DNA from: Pseudalkalibacillus sp. SCS-8
Lineage (GTDB): Bacteria; Bacillota; Bacilli; Bacillales; Fictibacillaceae
DNA: 64,000 nucleotides
Direction of reading: 5' to 3'
Assembly: GCF_040126055.1 (NCBI RefSeq)
Contig: NZ_CP143541.1
Span: forward strand, 1,922,001-1,986,000
This document shows, piece by piece, positions 51,422 to 60,371 of the stretch; the first letter of the stretch is position 1, and every line of letters starts with the position of its first letter. Under the pieces are notes generated by a model. The model had not been told where the DNA came from. It saw nothing but the letters and a program-made list of their open reading frames with translations, and searched no databases. A program made the translations under genes and the position numbers.

Positions 51422-52809
51422 AATTCAACCGAATCGTATTAAAGCTGGGCGGTACCATCATTATTCTTTTCTTGGTTGTACTCATTCCTTTAGGATATGT
51501 GACGAGCCAAATCTTTTCAAATTTCTATTACAGTGAAATAAAAGAGGAAATCAATGAGCTTTCTGCTAAATATGCGAGTACGATAAAGACACTTGACGAC
51601 CAACAGATATTGAGTATCTTTGAAACTCTTGCAGAGCTTACGAATAAAGAAGTCATCATCGTAAGACCAACTGGTGAAGTGATTGTGAATTCTGGGATAC
51701 AGAACCCTTCATTCACGAAACGTGAAAAGAAAGAGTTATTAGCAGGCAGGAAATTGAGTAAAACCTTTTCGGAAGAAGAAGACGAGAAGACCTATCTAGG
51801 ATCTGGTCACCCGATATACCAAGACGGTGAACATATAGGGTCTATTTTTGTATTAGGTTCAACAGACGGGATCCAGGAGTCCATAAAAAAAGTAAAAGAT
51901 CTTCTCATTCTGTCTGGAATAGGTGCTTTTTTGCTTGCCCTCGGATTTACGTTCATCGCTTCAAGAAAATTATCTGATCCATTGTTGGAAATGGAGAAAG
52001 CGACCAGAGAAATTGCAAAAGGAAATCTTGATGTTCGCCTTAAACTATCGTCGAAGGATGAGTTAGGGTCTCTCGGTAAAGCCATCAATGATCTTGCTAG
52101 AGACATCCATCGGATCCGGACGAATCGGCAGGAATTTTTCGCGAATATTTCGCACGAGTTACGAACACCGATTTCTTATATCAATGGTTATGCAACTGTA
52201 CTTCGTAAAGAGTTATATCAATCTGAAGAAGAAAAGAATCAGTATTTGACCATTATTGAAGAGGAAACACAACGAATGATCCGACTTATTGAAGATTTAT
52301 TCGACTTATCAAAAATGGAAGAAGGAAAAGTAGAGTTGAATCGTGAAAAACTCGATCTTAATGAACTATTCACAAATACACTCCTGAAAATAAAAATCAA
52401 ATTACAAGATAAAAATATTGAACTGGAGTCTGCCATTGAAGAAAACTTACCACCAATCTTTGCAGACGGTCATCGAATCGAGCAAATTCTAACCAACTTA
52501 CTCGAAAATGCAGTTCGTTATACAGAAACAGAAGAGGGTAGTATCCAGTTCCGTGCATGGGCTACTCCAAAAAAACTCATTGTGGAAATTGAAGACTCAG
52601 GTGTCGGCATCCCACCAGAGGAACTTCCATATATCTTTGAACGTTTCCATAGAGTGGACAAATCTCGATCAAGAAAATTAGGCGGCACAGGGTTAGGGTT
52701 AACCATTGTAAAACAATTGGTCGAATTACAAAATGGGACCATTAATGTTGAAAGTGAAATGAACAAGGGTACGAAGTTTACTCTGTCATTTCCACTTTCT
52801 ACGTCATAA
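51418..52809 (+). CDS. Membrane sensor histidine kinase
   Basis: A 463-residue kinase: N-terminal helix (LGGTIIILFLVVLIPLGYV), extracellular sensor about 35-155, second helix near 160-180 (LLILSGIGAFLLALGFTFIA), HAMP (LSDPLLEMEKATREIAKGN), phospho-acceptor His in FANISHELRTPISYI (about residue 246) and an ATPase domain (N-box NLLENAVRY, then DSGVGIPPEEL and GGTGLGLTIV). It is the partner of the regulator upstream. The signal is not evident from the sensor. Confidence 0.94.
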   Translation: MKFNRIVLKLGGTIIILFLVVLIPLGYVTSQIFSNFYYSEIKEEINELSAKYASTIKTLDDQQILSIFETLAELTNKEVIIVRPTGEVIVNSGIQNPSFTKREKKELLAGRKLSKTFSEEEDEKTYLGSGHPIYQDGEHIGSIFVLGSTDGIQESIKKVKDLLILSGIGAFLLALGFTFIASRKLSDPLLEMEKATREIAKGNLDVRLKLSSKDELGSLGKAINDLARDIHRIRTNRQEFFANISHELRTPISYINGYATVLRKELYQSEEEKNQYLTIIEEETQRMIRLIEDLFDLSKMEEGKVELNREKLDLNELFTNTLLKIKIKLQDKNIELESAIEENLPPIFADGHRIEQILTNLLENAVRYTETEEGSIQFRAWATPKKLIVEIEDSGVGIPPEELPYIFERFHRVDKSRSRKLGGTGLGLTIVKQLVELQNGTINVESEMNKGTKFTLSFPLSTS

Positions 52810-52818
52810 GGAGGCACC

Positions 52819-53037
52819 ATGAAAGCAAGAGAATGGTTCTTAGTTATTTTTATCATTCTGCTAGGTATTATTTGTCTGACGATTTCGGCTACTCATATGC
52901 TGGGCCCGGAGCCGATGCATACTTATTTCTTTACATTCATACACTTATGTTTGCTCATGGGAGTCCCTTTACTACTCGTTGGACTTGTTTATTTACTTCT
53001 ATTACTTAAAGAGAAAAAGAAAGGAACGAAAGAATGA
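52819..53037 (+). CDS. Small two-helix membrane protein
   Basis: A 72-residue protein with two hydrophobic helices (WFLVIFIILLGIICLTIS and HLCLLMGVPLLLVGLVYLLL) joined by THMLGPEPMHTYFF, and a Lys-rich tail. AAGGAGGCACC precedes the ATG. It lies 9 bp after the kinase and overlaps the following gene by 4 bp. I do not recognise it; Met/His in the loop could bind copper. Confidence 0.68.
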   Translation: MKAREWFLVIFIILLGIICLTISATHMLGPEPMHTYFFTFIHLCLLMGVPLLLVGLVYLLLLLKEKKKGTKE

Positions 53038-54227
53038 AATCTATCCGATCTCTGTTCTATATACTCACGATATTCAGCATCTTACCTACCAAAGCGTTCG
53101 CTCACGGGACGGAAGAAGAGCATCAGAAAGAATTGTTAATCGATAATCTACTCGATTACACAAGTATTTTCGCTATATTTTTAATTGTGTTGTTTGCAGT
53201 GTTGATCTACTTCACCAGGAAGAAAATGCAGGGAACGCATGTGAAGACGAGCGAAGGGAGAAATCGCAGAAAGAAGCTGGCACAAAAGAACAAATATTTT
53301 ATTTGGTTAGCGATTGTTTCAACGATTATTCTTGTCATTTCCCTTGGCATGAAAGGCTTCACAAACGGAGAGAGCGAATCCGTATCTTTTCCGGACATCC
53401 ACGGTTTAGCATTTACTGATAATGGCCAACAATTATACGTACCAGCACATGATGGTATCAAAGTGTTTGAAAATGGAAGTTGGTCAGTTGCTGACATAGA
53501 GAAGAACGATTACATGGGCTTTTCGAAAGTGGACGATGGATTTTATAGCAGCGGTCATCCATCACCTGGCTCAAATCGAAAAAATCCTTTAGGTGTAGTC
53601 AAGTATACAAATACAGATGAAAAGTTGGAACCGTTGGATCTATACGGAGAAATGGATTTCCACGGAATGGCTGTCGGTTACCGGTCCCATGCTATCTATG
53701 TATTCAATCCTAAACAAAATTCCAAAATGGATGAAATAGGCCTTTATTATTCACTGGATGACACGAAATCATGGACTCAATCTGAAATGACAGGTCTAGA
53801 TGACAATCCTACATCAATGACCGTACATCCTGATAAGGAAAATGTAGTGGCCATAGGTACCCAGACAGGTGTCTATCTGTCTGAAGACTTTGGTAAGACA
53901 TTCAAAAAGGTGATTGAAAATGTTCAAGTGACTGCAATCAACTTTAATGAAGGTGGAAATCTGATTGTAGGTGGAGTAGGCATGAATGAGCATCAAAAGC
54001 ACGGTATCATGCTCATGACGTACGACCTTGGATCAAAGGACCAAAAAATCCTCTTCAATCCGGTAGAAAAGGAAGATTATATTCTCTATATTGCACAGGA
54101 TCCTACAAATTCGGAAACGATCGCTCTTGCTACCGGAAACAAAGATATTTTCCTAACGGAGGACCTAGGGGAAACCTGGAATGAAATTGCAGATGAAGGG
54201 GAAAGCAAACCCCTTGAAATGGAATGA
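53034..54227 (+). CDS. Secreted/membrane BNR-repeat protein (F510_1955-type sialidase-like propeller)
   Basis: A 397-residue protein with an N-terminal signal-like helix (SLFYILTIFSILPTKAFAHG), a second helix (YTSIFAIFLIVLFAVLIYF), a third near residue 88-104, then a predicted beta-propeller with Asp-box/BNR sequences (YYSLDDTKSWTQ, LSEDFGKTFKKV, LTEDLGETWNEI). The family is annotated as glycosylhydrolase-like, with no enzymatic proof. It overlaps the preceding gene by ATGA and is followed by a terminator and ccdA, suggesting an extracytoplasmic role. Confidence 0.8.
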   Translation: MKSIRSLFYILTIFSILPTKAFAHGTEEEHQKELLIDNLLDYTSIFAIFLIVLFAVLIYFTRKKMQGTHVKTSEGRNRRKKLAQKNKYFIWLAIVSTIILVISLGMKGFTNGESESVSFPDIHGLAFTDNGQQLYVPAHDGIKVFENGSWSVADIEKNDYMGFSKVDDGFYSSGHPSPGSNRKNPLGVVKYTNTDEKLEPLDLYGEMDFHGMAVGYRSHAIYVFNPKQNSKMDEIGLYYSLDDTKSWTQSEMTGLDDNPTSMTVHPDKENVVAIGTQTGVYLSEDFGKTFKKVIENVQVTAINFNEGGNLIVGGVGMNEHQKHGIMLMTYDLGSKDQKILFNPVEKEDYILYIAQDPTNSETIALATGNKDIFLTEDLGETWNEIADEGESKPLEME

Positions 54228-54232
54228 TTGAG

Positions 54233-54262
54233 AAGAGATCTCGGGAACCGAGGTCTCTTTCG
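54233..54262 (+). terminator. Terminator
   Basis: GAGATCTCGG, loop GAA, CCGAGGTCTC, then TTTC. It is G-T tolerant and lies just after the propeller gene. Confidence 0.7.
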
Positions 54263-54297
54263 ATTGATTAGTACTCTTCATAGAAAGTAGGGAAAGC

Positions 54298-55008
54298 ATG
54301 ACGGACTTAAATATTTTCTTAGCATTCGGTGCAGGTTTCCTCTCCTTTATATCGCCATGCTGTTTACCGTTGTATCCAGCCTTTTTATCCTATATAACCG
54401 GGGTGTCAGTTGATGAGCTGAAAGAAGGAAATGGGATGTTGAAAAAACGTGCCATCTTGCATACCCTTTTTTTCCTATTAGGTTTCTCACTCATCTTCAT
54501 TGCACTTGGTTTATCAGCATCGGTATTTGGAAACCTGTTTCTGAAATATAATGATTTGATACGAGAGCTTGGAGCGATATTAGTTGTCTTGATGGGGTTA
54601 GTCGTTCTGGGAGTCTTCAAACCGAAGTTTTTGATGATGGATAAGAAAGTGACTTTCCGTAACCGTCCGACAGGTTATCTCGGTTCAAGTGCAATCGGTC
54701 TAGGATTCGCTGCCGGATGGACACCTTGTACCGGTCCAATTTTAGCAGCTGTACTTGCACTGAGTGTCTCAAACCCCGGAGCAGGGCTAATGTATATGCT
54801 GGCCTATATTCTCGGCTTTTCAATCCCGTTTTTCTTTATGGCATTCTTTATTGGAAAAATGAAATGGATAAAGCGGCATAATCGCACATTTATGAAGGTA
54901 GGGGGCTACACCATGATTCTAATGGGAATCGTTCTCTACATGGATTGGATGACGCTGATTACGTCTTATTTAACGAACAATGTTTTCGGTGGTTTCACGG
55001 GGTTTTAA
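54298..55008 (+). CDS. ccdA: CcdA, thiol-disulfide exchange membrane protein
   Basis: A 236-residue protein with six helices. Redox cysteines are FISPCCLPLYPAFLSYITG in helix 1 and GWTPCTGPILAAVLA in helix 4. CcdA carries electrons from cytosolic thioredoxin to extracytoplasmic thiol proteins in cytochrome c maturation and sporulation. Partners such as thioredoxin-like lipoproteins are not adjacent, but the PCYCGC lipoprotein and the DsbD-like gene are in the same 12-kb region. Confidence 0.92.
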   Translation: MTDLNIFLAFGAGFLSFISPCCLPLYPAFLSYITGVSVDELKEGNGMLKKRAILHTLFFLLGFSLIFIALGLSASVFGNLFLKYNDLIRELGAILVVLMGLVVLGVFKPKFLMMDKKVTFRNRPTGYLGSSAIGLGFAAGWTPCTGPILAAVLALSVSNPGAGLMYMLAYILGFSIPFFFMAFFIGKMKWIKRHNRTFMKVGGYTMILMGIVLYMDWMTLITSYLTNNVFGGFTGF

Positions 55009-55015
55009 CGAGAGA

Positions 55016-55066
55016 ACGAGGGTGACCAGAATGTCTATTTAATGATCCGGTCATCCTCTTTTTTAT
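55016..55066 (+). terminator. Terminator after ccdA
   Basis: GAGGGTGACC and GGTCATCCTC pair with one G-T pair and a long loop, followed by TTTTTT. Confidence 0.7.
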
Positions 55067-55094
55067 TGTCGGGCTCGTCACATATGTTAAATCC

Positions 55095-55403
55095 TTATTG
55101 CTTATTTTGCTTTCGATTCTCGATTTCTTCGTTAACGACAATAGCGAGATCATCATTGCCGAATAACGACAGAACACCGAGTACAGTTTGATCTGGAATG
55201 GATTCAGCTTCTTCCTTCGATACGGTCAGTTCGATGGCTTGTCGAAGTGCAGGATTTTTTTCCTGATCAGGATATGCTCTTACATATACTTCATGTGGAT
55301 CCAGGTCATGATTGACACACCATTGGGCAAAGACCAGAATCATCATATGCTCGTCTTTCTGATAATTATCAATGATTTTCTTTTCAAGATCTTTTGAATT
55401 CAA
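55095..55403 (-). CDS. Small acidic soluble protein of unknown function
   Basis: A 102-residue protein, mostly helical, rich in Glu/Asp, with no motif I recognise (MMILVFAQWCVNHDLDPHEV is the most distinctive part). TTG is the start, with AAAGGGG about 10 nt upstream; a nearby ATG gives only a short frame. It is convergent with ccdA. Confidence 0.65.
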   Translation of the reverse strand: MNSKDLEKKIIDNYQKDEHMMILVFAQWCVNHDLDPHEVYVRAYPDQEKNPALRQAIELTVSKEEAESIPDQTVLGVLSLFGNDDLAIVVNEEIENRKQNKQ

Positions 55404-55553
55404 CTTTCATTTCCCCTTTATATCTTATACTCTCCATTATATCGGACACACCATCCTAATCCAATTTTTACAGCATGCATATTTACATTCTGATAGGTAA
55501 AAATGTTGAAAGCATAGATATGAATCCAACTATCCTATTCGGAGCGGACCACG

Positions 55554-56759
55554 ATGAGAGAGAACATTTGGGCACTATTCGCATTAGCTTCTATTCCACT
55601 ATTGATGACACTCGGCAACTCCATGTTCATTCCGGTGTTGCCGATTATAGAAAAAGAAATTAACATCTCCTCTTTTCAATCCAGCCTTATCATTACCATC
55701 TATTCCGTTGTTGCGATTTTCTTGATTCCAATTGCGGGATATTTATCTGATCACTTCGGCCGTAAGAAAATCATTATACCAAGTCTGATCCTTGTAGGAA
55801 TCGGTGGCATCTTGTGTGGATGGGCTTCGATTGCAATGGAGGATCCCTACAGCATGATTCTTATTGGACGCTTTTTACAAGGCGCTGGTGCAGCTGGAGC
55901 ATTCCCTGTCGTTATTCCGACAGTAGGAGACCTTTTCAAGAGCGAAGAAGAGGTTAGTGCAGGTCTTGGAGTGATTGAAACCTCGAACACATTCGGAAAA
56001 GTTCTAAGTCCGATATTGGGCGCATTTCTTGCCATTTGGGCATGGCATATCCCTTTTTGGTCAGTTCCAATCCTTTCATTAGTGGCAATCGGTTTTATGA
56101 TTCTTTTTGTAAAACCACCTAAGGCAGAGAACGAACCGATTCCTTTTGCAGCCTTCGTAAAGCTTATCAAGAAGACCTTCTCGCGTAACAAAGGCTGGCT
56201 TTCAGGTGTCTTAATCATTGGTGGCATCAATACATTCGTGTTATTCGGATTTTTAATCTATTTGTCCTTGGTATTAGAGTCGACCTACAACATTAAAGGT
56301 GTGATGAAAGGGATCTACCTTGCGATTCCCCTTCTCATACTTTGTTTAGCCTCTTATGTGACAGGTAGGAAAATTGGAAAAGAAACCACACTCATGCACC
56401 ACTTGGTTCTGTCAGGTGGAGTAATCACGACTTTTTCCTTGTTTAGCATGGTATGGGTGGATCGTCTTTTCATGATTCTCCTTATTTTATCTATTGCTGG
56501 ATTAGGAATCGGCATTGCCTTACCTTGTCTGGATGCATTGATTACAGAAGGGATTGAAAAAGAAGAGCGAGGGACGATCACGTCGTTTTATAGCAGTACT
56601 CGATTTATCGGAGTAGCGCTCGGTCCTCCTGTCGTATCGATTTTGCTGAAGTCTTCTGTTAACGTTGTTTTCCTTACCTTGGCTTTTATAAGTCTAAACG
56701 GCATTGTAATAACGTTATTTTTATTAGAGCGAAAACGCAGAATTGCAAGCATGCCTTAA
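55554..56759 (+). CDS. MFS drug/proton antiporter
   Basis: A 401-residue transporter with 12 helices. Loop motif A is AGYLSDHFGRKKIIIPSL, and ILIGRFLQGAGAAGAFPVV in helix 4 is a DHA1-family feature. The C-terminal half has TYNIKGVMKGIYLAIPLLIL. Such proteins export drugs or metabolites; the substrate is unknown. It is monocistronic, with no local regulator. Confidence 0.88.
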   Translation: MRENIWALFALASIPLLMTLGNSMFIPVLPIIEKEINISSFQSSLIITIYSVVAIFLIPIAGYLSDHFGRKKIIIPSLILVGIGGILCGWASIAMEDPYSMILIGRFLQGAGAAGAFPVVIPTVGDLFKSEEEVSAGLGVIETSNTFGKVLSPILGAFLAIWAWHIPFWSVPILSLVAIGFMILFVKPPKAENEPIPFAAFVKLIKKTFSRNKGWLSGVLIIGGINTFVLFGFLIYLSLVLESTYNIKGVMKGIYLAIPLLILCLASYVTGRKIGKETTLMHHLVLSGGVITTFSLFSMVWVDRLFMILLILSIAGLGIGIALPCLDALITEGIEKEERGTITSFYSSTRFIGVALGPPVVSILLKSSVNVVFLTLAFISLNGIVITLFLLERKRRIASMP

Positions 56760-56845
56760 ATTTTATACTTACGATTAATTCCTCCTTCATTGGGGAACAG
56801 GACTTATAGACTATGGGTTCGTAAATCATGAAGGAGGGAATTCCA

Positions 56846-58804
56846 TTGGCATTGAACGTTTCGCAAAAACTGATCAAGGACCATCTGGTATTTGGAGAGA
56901 TGCGTCCTGGAAGTGAAATCGGACTGAAAATTGACCAGACCCTCACGCAGGATGCTACGGGTACATTGGTAATGCTGGAATTGGAAGCAATGGGATTGGA
57001 TTATGCAAAGACTGAAGTGTCCGCACAATATGTAGACCATAATATTATCCAGGAAGATAGTAAAAACCCCGATGATCATGTCTTTTTACAAAGTGCAACC
57101 AAGCGATTTGGATTATATTACAGTCGACCTGGCAACGGTGTTAGCCACCCTGTGCATATGCAACGGTTAGCTCAACCTGGTAAAACATTATTAGGATCGG
57201 ACAGTCATACATGCGCAAATGGCTGTATGGGAATGTTGGCCATGGGAGCTGGCGGAATTGATGTAGCGATGGCGATTGCTGGTGAACCGATCTACATCAA
57301 GATGCCGGAAATCTGGGGAGTCAAATTGACAGGAGAACTGCCAGATTGGGTGAGTGCCAAGGACGTCATCCTCGAGATGTTACGGCGTCACGATGTAAAA
57401 GGTGGCGTCGGTAAAATCATTGAATACTATGGACCTGGATTGGAAAACCTTTCGGCGATGGACCGACATGTCATCGCGAATATGGGTGCAGAGCTTGGCG
57501 CGACAACAACGGTTTTTCCGTCTGACGATGAAGTGCGACGATTCCTTAAAAGCCAGGAAAGGGAAGAGGATTGGGTTGAACTCGTAGCTGATGAAGGTGC
57601 TGAATATGATGAATATGAAGAAATTGACCTTTCTGAACTTGAACCTTTAATTGCTAAACCATCAAGCCCTGGAAATGTCGTACCTGTAAGAGAGGTTGAC
57701 GGAGAACCGATTTATCAATCCTATATCGGTTCATCGGCTAACCCAGGTTACAGGGATTTCGCAATAGCTGCTGAAATCGTGAAGGGCAAAAAAATCGCCA
57801 GAGGTATTTCGTTTGATATTAACCCGACCTCAAGACAAATGTTAAGTGATCTAGTTGATGACGGACATATCGGAAGTCTTTTGACAGCAGGAGGGAGACT
57901 GCACCAGGCGGGGTGTAACGGATGCATCGGTATGGGACAAGCTCCTGCAACAGGCCGTAACAGCTTGCGTACAACACCTCGAAACTTTCCGGGTCGATCA
58001 GGTACGAAAGAGGACAGTGTCTTTTTATGCAGCCCTGAAACTGCAGCCGCTTCTGCTTTATCAGGTGAAATCACGGACCCACGCAGCTTAGATATGGATT
58101 ACCCAAAAGTGATAGATAAGGACCAACCGACAGTTGATGACGCCCTGCTTGAAAAGCCGCTGTCTAAAGAGGAATCACAAACAGTGGAATTAGAGAAGGG
58201 GCCGAACATCGCTTCTATACCTGAAATGGAAGAACTACCAGATCGAATAGAGATCCCAGTCCTGCTGAAGATGAAGGATAATATTTCGACAGATGAGATT
58301 CTTGCCGGTGGCGCACGTGTACTACCTTTTCGAAGCAATCTCCCAGAAATCAGTAAATTCACCTTCGAACAAGTGGATGAATCGTATCACGAACGCGCGA
58401 TGGACGTGCGTGATAAAGGCGGCCATGCCATTATTGGTGGTTACAACTATGGTCAAGGGTCAAGTCGCGAACATGCTGCATTGGCCCCACGTTACCTTGG
58501 TCTAAGGGTGGCGATTGCCAAGGATTTTGCGCGTATCCATTGGCAGAACCTTGTGAATTTCGGCATACTCCCACTTACATTCCTTGATGAATCGGACTAC
58601 GAGGATTTAGAAGAAGGGGATGTTTTGGAGATTGTTGATGTGAAAGAACAGTTGAATTCTGGTAATGAATTGACCGTTCAGCTGAAAAAGAAAGATAAAC
58701 GTTTTAAAATCGAGCATCATTTATCAGAGCGACAAGTGGATATCGTCTTGAAAGGCGGTTTGATCAACTGGGAAAGAAAGAGACAAGAATCACACACGAG
58801 TTAA
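56846..58804 (+). CDS. Aconitate hydratase, short Aquifex-type
   Basis: About 652 residues, shorter than the roughly 900-residue CitB/AcnA usual in Bacillus. Cluster cysteines are seen in LLGSDSHTCANGCMGMLAMG and QAGCNGCIGMGQAP. GGYNYGQGSSREHAALAPRYLG in the swivelling domain is the substrate loop. It isomerises citrate and isocitrate, or a related substrate. TTG 56846 follows AAGGAGGG; ATG 56828 overlaps the site. A long palindromic terminator follows. Whether it is the main aconitase depends on a CitB elsewhere. Confidence 0.87.
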   Translation: MALNVSQKLIKDHLVFGEMRPGSEIGLKIDQTLTQDATGTLVMLELEAMGLDYAKTEVSAQYVDHNIIQEDSKNPDDHVFLQSATKRFGLYYSRPGNGVSHPVHMQRLAQPGKTLLGSDSHTCANGCMGMLAMGAGGIDVAMAIAGEPIYIKMPEIWGVKLTGELPDWVSAKDVILEMLRRHDVKGGVGKIIEYYGPGLENLSAMDRHVIANMGAELGATTTVFPSDDEVRRFLKSQEREEDWVELVADEGAEYDEYEEIDLSELEPLIAKPSSPGNVVPVREVDGEPIYQSYIGSSANPGYRDFAIAAEIVKGKKIARGISFDINPTSRQMLSDLVDDGHIGSLLTAGGRLHQAGCNGCIGMGQAPATGRNSLRTTPRNFPGRSGTKEDSVFLCSPETAAASALSGEITDPRSLDMDYPKVIDKDQPTVDDALLEKPLSKEESQTVELEKGPNIASIPEMEELPDRIEIPVLLKMKDNISTDEILAGGARVLPFRSNLPEISKFTFEQVDESYHERAMDVRDKGGHAIIGGYNYGQGSSREHAALAPRYLGLRVAIAKDFARIHWQNLVNFGILPLTFLDESDYEDLEEGDVLEIVDVKEQLNSGNELTVQLKKKDKRFKIEHHLSERQVDIVLKGGLINWERKRQESHTS

Positions 58805-58830
58805 TATCTGTTAACAGTGAATAAACGTAG

Positions 58831-58880
58831 AGAGGGTGACCAAAATCATTTCTCAAGATTTTGGGTCACCCTCTTTGTAT
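58831..58880 (+). terminator. Strong long-stem terminator
   Basis: GAGGGTGACCAAAATC and GATTTTGGGTCACCCTC form a 16-bp stem (one bulged G), followed by TTTG. It can also act on the minus-strand gene that ends here. Confidence 0.9.
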
Positions 58881-59470
58881 TAATAATCTGATTCAATATA
58901 ATCTCTGTCAAGATATGATTCAACCAACTCACTGATTTGGTAGGAAACCTGTGGCAGGTCGTAATTTTCAAATGTATGCTCACACTTTGTCTTATAGGAC
59001 ATTGTTTCATCATAATGGTTCATATGTCTTGTGATATCTGAGTCGCTATCTTGCCGTTCTTTTTGCCTTTGTATGACGGTATCCCTGTCTGCGTATACAA
59101 ATATACGGATCACTTTCTCCCCGAACATTTGCTTTAATTTATCGGCACCTTCAGGATTGAGTGCTAAATAGAGGAGTCGATGATGTTTGAATGCATTTTT
59201 GATCTCTTGTTCGCGAATCCCATATTGAAATCCATCTATATCGACAGATTCAATAAATTCACGATTCTGCTTCATCTTTTGAAACGTTTCCTCACTTACA
59301 AAGTGGTAGTCTTTCCCATCCGTTTCGTAATGCCTTGGACTCCTTGTCGTATAGGAAAGTACCGTTTCCATATCATAGACAGTCGCCACCATTCTTGCCA
59401 ACGTTTTACGCCCAGAGCCATCAGGTCCAGTGTAAATGAAGATTTTCTGTTCTTCATCAAATGAATGCAT
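58880..59470 (-). CDS. Guanylate kinase-like protein with altered P-loop
   Basis: A 196-residue protein of the guanylate kinase fold: P-loop YTGPDGSGRKTLARMV, then VLSYTTRSPRHYETDGKDYHF (GMP-binding S-x-T-T-R-x-P) and FVSEETFQKM. In canonical Gmk the loop is GPSGxGKGT; here the catalytic Lys position is Arg with Lys next to it. GMP kinase activity is uncertain, and such proteins occur in Bacillaceae as accessory copies. ATG at 59470 follows GAAAGGTGGTATGAG. It ends at the shared terminator. Confidence 0.82.
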   Translation of the reverse strand: MHSFDEEQKIFIYTGPDGSGRKTLARMVATVYDMETVLSYTTRSPRHYETDGKDYHFVSEETFQKMKQNREFIESVDIDGFQYGIREQEIKNAFKHHRLLYLALNPEGADKLKQMFGEKVIRIFVYADRDTVIQRQKERQDSDSDITRHMNHYDETMSYKTKCEHTFENYDLPQVSYQISELVESYLDRDYIESDY

Positions 59471-59545
59471 CTCATACCACCTTTCTATTTTTTGAAATTT
59501 CTGTCTATTATTATACCATTTTTTAGTGGATACGTCTTTATTAAA

Positions 59546-59590
59546 GTAAAAAAGTGACCAACACCGCTGTACTTGAACGGTATGGTCACC
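59546..59590 (-). terminator. Terminator between two minus-strand genes
   Basis: On the minus strand, GTGACC and GGTCAC close a long hairpin with inner pairs ACCG/CGGT, followed by TTTTTTAC. Confidence 0.72.
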
Positions 59591-59657
59591 CGCTTTTATT
59601 AAACAATAGGTTTCTTTTGGTTTGGGAACTGAAATGCCAAACAATTGCCCAGTCCAT
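59586..59657 (-). CDS. Possible 23-residue peptide (low confidence)
   Basis: TAGGAGG is placed 7 nt before an ATG, giving a 23-residue frame (MDWAIVWHFSSQTKRN...) that ends within the terminator hairpin. It is 10 bp downstream of the next gene. It could be a real microprotein or a chance frame; nothing else supports it. Confidence 0.3.
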   Translation of the reverse strand: MDWAIVWHFSSQTKRNLLFNKSG

Positions 59658-59667
59658 TTTAATCCTC

Positions 59668-60099
59668 CTACCAAACATTGTCCCCTGTGATTTTCATGGC
59701 AGATTGCTTCGCATCTTCTAAATGAAATTCAGCATAATCTTGCCAACGAATGATTGTTTCAATGAAGGTTTTATAGGAGTTTGGTGAATCATCGAGCATG
59801 ATCATGAGATTGCTTCTTACTTCCTTATCCTGCTTTTCAGCGTTTTTGATACAACCAATATAGGTTTGAAGTAATGATTCTGATGTATTGCCATTCATTA
59901 AACGTAGTGCAGCCCCGGATGCTGTCACACGGTGGTAAGAAGCAGGAACCAGGTGAGTATGCATCTGCTCGTTTCCTTTCAAATTTGCTGTCTCTGGGAT
60001 ATAGAATAATTGCGTACTCATCGAACAAACCATCAATTCCCCATAAAGACTCCGATTGATGGCTGTAGCAGCGGGCTCCCACATATTGTTCTGCCTCAT
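59668..60099 (-). CDS. Protein of unknown function, spore-coat-like size
   Basis: A 143-residue soluble, probably helical protein starting MRQNNMWEPAATAINRSLYG, with GAAGGAGG at about 8 nt. No family motif was recognised. A weak resemblance in style to small CotF/DUF3231-type ferritin-like proteins (paired helices, His residues) is only an impression. It is followed by a short candidate peptide and a terminator. Confidence 0.6.
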   Translation of the reverse strand: MRQNNMWEPAATAINRSLYGELMVCSMSTQLFYIPETANLKGNEQMHTHLVPASYHRVTASGAALRLMNGNTSESLLQTYIGCIKNAEKQDKEVRSNLMIMLDDSPNSYKTFIETIIRWQDYAEFHLEDAKQSAMKITGDNVW

Positions 60100-60371
60100 C
60101 AAGAAGACCTCCTTCAAGTAGGAATCGTCATATGCTTAAGCTATTGTATGTCAAGGCTGCTTGTTTTCTTGCAAAATAATAAGCCAGCATATTAGCCTGC
60201 TTCCCTATATATTCAATCCTTGTAGAACAGGATGGAACTGCTTTTTCGTTATCATCTGTATCATAGAATGTTTTTCTTAATACGGACCAGGGTATCATCA
60301 AAATGTAAGCATTTATAAGACAGGTAAGGGCAAACTATTTCAATGAAATGAATTACCAGGAGGTTGATATC

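Noticed and set aside
59471..59674. N-terminal extension of the guanylate kinase-like protein to 59674
   Set aside because: It would read through a terminator hairpin and past a good ribosome site at the ATG 59470. The extension has no matching domain.
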